Translations under genes and position numbers: made by a program
DNA from: Lota lota
Taxonomy: Eukaryota > Chordata > Actinopteri > Gadiformes > Lotidae
Assembly (NCBI GenBank): GCA_026745465.1
Contig: JACYXH010000479.1
Coordinates: 3,849,511 to 3,913,510, forward strand
Direction of reading: 5' to 3'
DNA length: 64,000 nucleotides
Notes under the pieces: model-generated
Seen by the model: the letters and a program-made list of their open reading frames with translations, nothing else
What the model was told of the DNA's origin: nothing
Databases searched by the model: none
In this document: piece after piece, positions 61,719 through 64,000 of the stretch
Layout of the letters: every line of letters starts with the position of its first letter
How positions within the stretch are numbered: position 1 is the stretch's first letter

Positions 61719-62043
61719 AGGCCTACCTCTCCATCGCTCATCTACACACCGGGTCTCATGTTATTACTATGAGGCCTACCTCTCCATCGCTCAACTACAC
61801 ATCAGGTCTCATGTTATTACTATTAGGCCTACCACTCCATGGCTCAACTACACATCAGGTCTCATGTTATTACTATTAGGCCTACCACTCCATGGCTCAA
61901 CTACACATCAGGTCTCATGTTATTACTATTAGGCCTACCACTCCATGGCTCAACTACACATCAGGTCTCATGTTATTAGGCCTACTACTCCATCGCACAA
62001 CTACACACCGGGTCTCATGTTCTTACTATGCTCAACTACACAG
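61719..62043. repeat. 53-bp minisatellite, about 6 copies
   Basis: The unit begins AGGCCTACCACTCCATGGCT at 61719, 61772, 61825, 61878, 61931 and 61978. The last spacing is 47 bp because of a six-base loss. Confidence 0.95.
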
Positions 62044-62214
62044 GTTCACTGACTCTGAAACTGACTGTGAATATGAATGAAGCTGATGGATCACCTTTGG
62101 ATTACTGAGATAATGGCTCAGGAATAATCTATGGCCAAAGATGGATTATTATGAAGGCACAGCAGAAAGACACTGCATAGCTCTGTCATCATTACTGGGT
62201 AGCAGCGCAACCAA

Positions 62215-62546
62215 TATAGCCTGACACCACCAGACCAATTTGCAAATGCGTATTAGTCTGGAACCTCTCAGTTAATTTTTTGATTTCCAAGGGGTTTTAT
62301 CAATGGGCGAAGACCAAAATGCCTCTGGACACATCAGCGACAGCAATCTTGGTTGTTTATGAAAATGCCTCAACGGCGCTTCCATAGGGTGCTCCTCTGT
62401 ACAGTCATCATTTCAAACCCGCCCCATATTAGATAAACGGTTGTGATTGGCCCCGACCTGGGCAGGTCTGCTGGAAATCTGTCTGAACGGGAGAGGGGCC
62501 AGAGTAAATAATGAGCTTGCAGATTAGTCTGTTTCCCAGGCTATGC
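62215..62546 (+). mobile_element. Dispersed repeat family B, longer copy
   Basis: Matches 28755-28983 in the opposite orientation over its left two-thirds. Its ends read TATAGCCTGACACCACCAGAC and, on the other strand, CATAGCCTGGGAAACAGAC, suggesting an imperfect terminal inverted repeat. It has no coding capacity and is probably a non-autonomous DNA transposon. Confidence 0.65.
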
Positions 62547-62566
62547 ATATTTTTTGTGTGACATAT

Positions 62567-62567
<1 letters not shown>

Positions 62568-62633
<66 letters not shown>

Positions 62634-62681
62634 GATTGTATGCGTGTGTGTGTGTGTGGGCATGTGTGTGCGTGCATGGGA

Positions 62682-62717
<36 letters not shown>

Positions 62718-62750
62718 TTGTGCATGTTTGATTGTGTGTGTGTGCGTGCG
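62568..62750. repeat. (GT)n tract in two blocks
   Basis: Pure GT at 62568-62626, then interrupted GT to about 62750. Confidence 0.96.
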
Positions 62751-63007
62751 GGAGTTTGAAAAACAAATACCTTTAATCACAGTGTTATTGCTGTGTCTTC
62801 ACTACAACAACGGAATTCTAGGTGCAGGATTCTGTCCAAGGTACTGAACCCATCTAGAGATGGAGTTCTCCAGACGGTTAGGAAGGCTTTAGGAAGACAT
62901 TGTTCTGTATATGTATACATTATCCGCTGACGTTTTTTTTGTTCCAAAAGGGATTCAAAACGTTCTTAAAGACTTAAAGGCTATGTAGGTATGATTTGAG
63001 AGTTGCA
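62751..63007. other. Unique stretch
   Basis: Nothing recognised. Confidence 0.4.
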
Positions 63008-63008
63008 T

Positions 63009-63048
<40 letters not shown>

Positions 63049-63064
63049 AGAGAGAGAGAGAGAG
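63008..63064. repeat. (GA)n microsatellite
   Basis: About 27 GA units with one TAAG interruption. Confidence 0.96.
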
Positions 63065-63887
63065 CAGAAAGGAGCAGAGGAGAGTACGATTTTTAAAACA
63101 AATAACCCTCCAAAAACTGTCGCTCCCATCTGCTCCCTCCCTCCCTATGTTTCTCCACCATTGACAAATGTTGCATTCACGGGCATGTGGTGGAGCTATG
63201 ATAACAGTTTGTGAGTGCATGTGATTGACAGGCAAGATGGATTCCTTGAACCAATCAGGGAAGAGATGCCCTGATTGGTCAGAAATTAACCTGGGAGCGA
63301 TCTAAAATCGAAATGGTCTCAGTTCTTACAGAGGCAGGCACATTCAACTAAAAAAAAATATTTTCTCAAAGAGGATTTTACTCATTAATAGCTGACGGAT
63401 GGCTATGGCATTTCTAACAAATTACACTTAAATTTGAGCTCTTGAGTCTTACGTACAGCACCTTTAAGACATGATTACAACCAAGGTATGAAAGCGATTG
63501 GGGGTTTAGCTATGAAAGATAGGACGACCTTTCGTTCCCCTTGTAAGATTTCACCCAGGCCGTTATCAAAGATGACAGCTGACTTCCATGCAATAATAAT
63601 GAGTTCAAATGCATCAATGAAATATCATGAAATTAGCACAGTCAGAAACTCAGGAAGACAGGATCACACACACCAGAGGTTACAGATGTTGGCAAATTGA
63701 TAGGATCTGATTCATAACATAAATGTGATTAATTATGTATTCCATTCCTAGAGGCTGCATTGTAGGTGGGTAAAAAGTTTCTGCTTGTCACACATTAATT
63801 ATAATTTGCTTGGATCATGTAAACAGGTGATAGCATAATTTTTGTCAGCAGCATTTGCATTCACGATAAGTGTCAACTTCCCAACAA
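63065..63887. other. Non-coding stretch with a small hairpin
   Basis: 63250-63279 forms a perfect hairpin: ACCAATCAGGG, loop AAGAGATG, then the complement. The block 63090-63480 may be an old MITE. No gene. Confidence 0.4.
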
Positions 63888-64000
63888 AGCAGCATGGAGC
63901 AGCACAACATAACCACCCAACACAGCAGCATGGAGTCCAACAGAACCTCCAAACACAGCAGCATGGAGCCCAACAGAACCTCCAAACACAGCAGCATGGA
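63888..64000. repeat. 33-bp tandem repeat at the right edge
   Basis: The unit begins AGCAGCATGGAGCCCAACAG, starting at 63888, 63924, 63957 and 63990, and continues past the window. 33 bp is eleven codons, so a frame such as NTAAWSPTEPP would persist. Whether it is coding cannot be told here. Confidence 0.88.

Overview
This window looks like gene-poor nuclear DNA from a ray-finned (teleost) fish. The evidence is two Tc1-type transposons of fish families, a Ty3/gypsy chromovirus-type LTR retrotransposon, hAT-like ends and foldback MITEs, very dense CA/GA/TA microsatellites, and no sign of operons or closely packed genes. No complete host gene was found. The only protein-coding sequences I can support are transposon-derived, plus one probable first coding exon of an unidentified host gene on the minus strand (24817-24998).

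Layout. 1-2554: AT-rich DNA with a hAT-like end at the left edge. 2555-5320: two Tc1 elements lie end to end. The left one is a decayed copy on the plus strand whose transposase is scrambled by a small inversion and two perfect palindromes. The right one is on the minus strand, has both terminal repeats, and carries a transposase ORF with a complete DD34E triad. A long (TA)n tract follows. 5403-16642: non-coding DNA with microsatellites, a CpG-rich promoter-like patch near 8040-8470 and several minisatellites. 16643-20000: a TA tract, a probable solo LTR and a hAT fragment. 20300-27100: mostly simple sequence, with the candidate exon and its CpG-rich upstream region at 24800-25500. 27100-33000: non-coding DNA with a 382-bp foldback MITE flanked by TTAA and another dispersed repeat. 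34190-35100: a 19-bp satellite with higher-order structure. 36883-37014: a foldback MITE with a poly-C loop. 38044-40345: a young LTR retrotransposon with a perfect 5-bp target duplication. It keeps only a proline-rich gag-position ORF and an integrase chromodomain remnant. 40346-64000: a C-rich minisatellite, a second probable solo LTR, several minisatellites (37, 66, 53 and 33 bp units), CT/AC tracts and scattered repeat fragments.

The genes do not form a pathway. The window is mainly a record of mobile-element insertion, decay and local rearrangement, around possible regulatory DNA of a neighbouring gene. All family assignments come from reading the sequence and from memory of fish repeats; no search was run.
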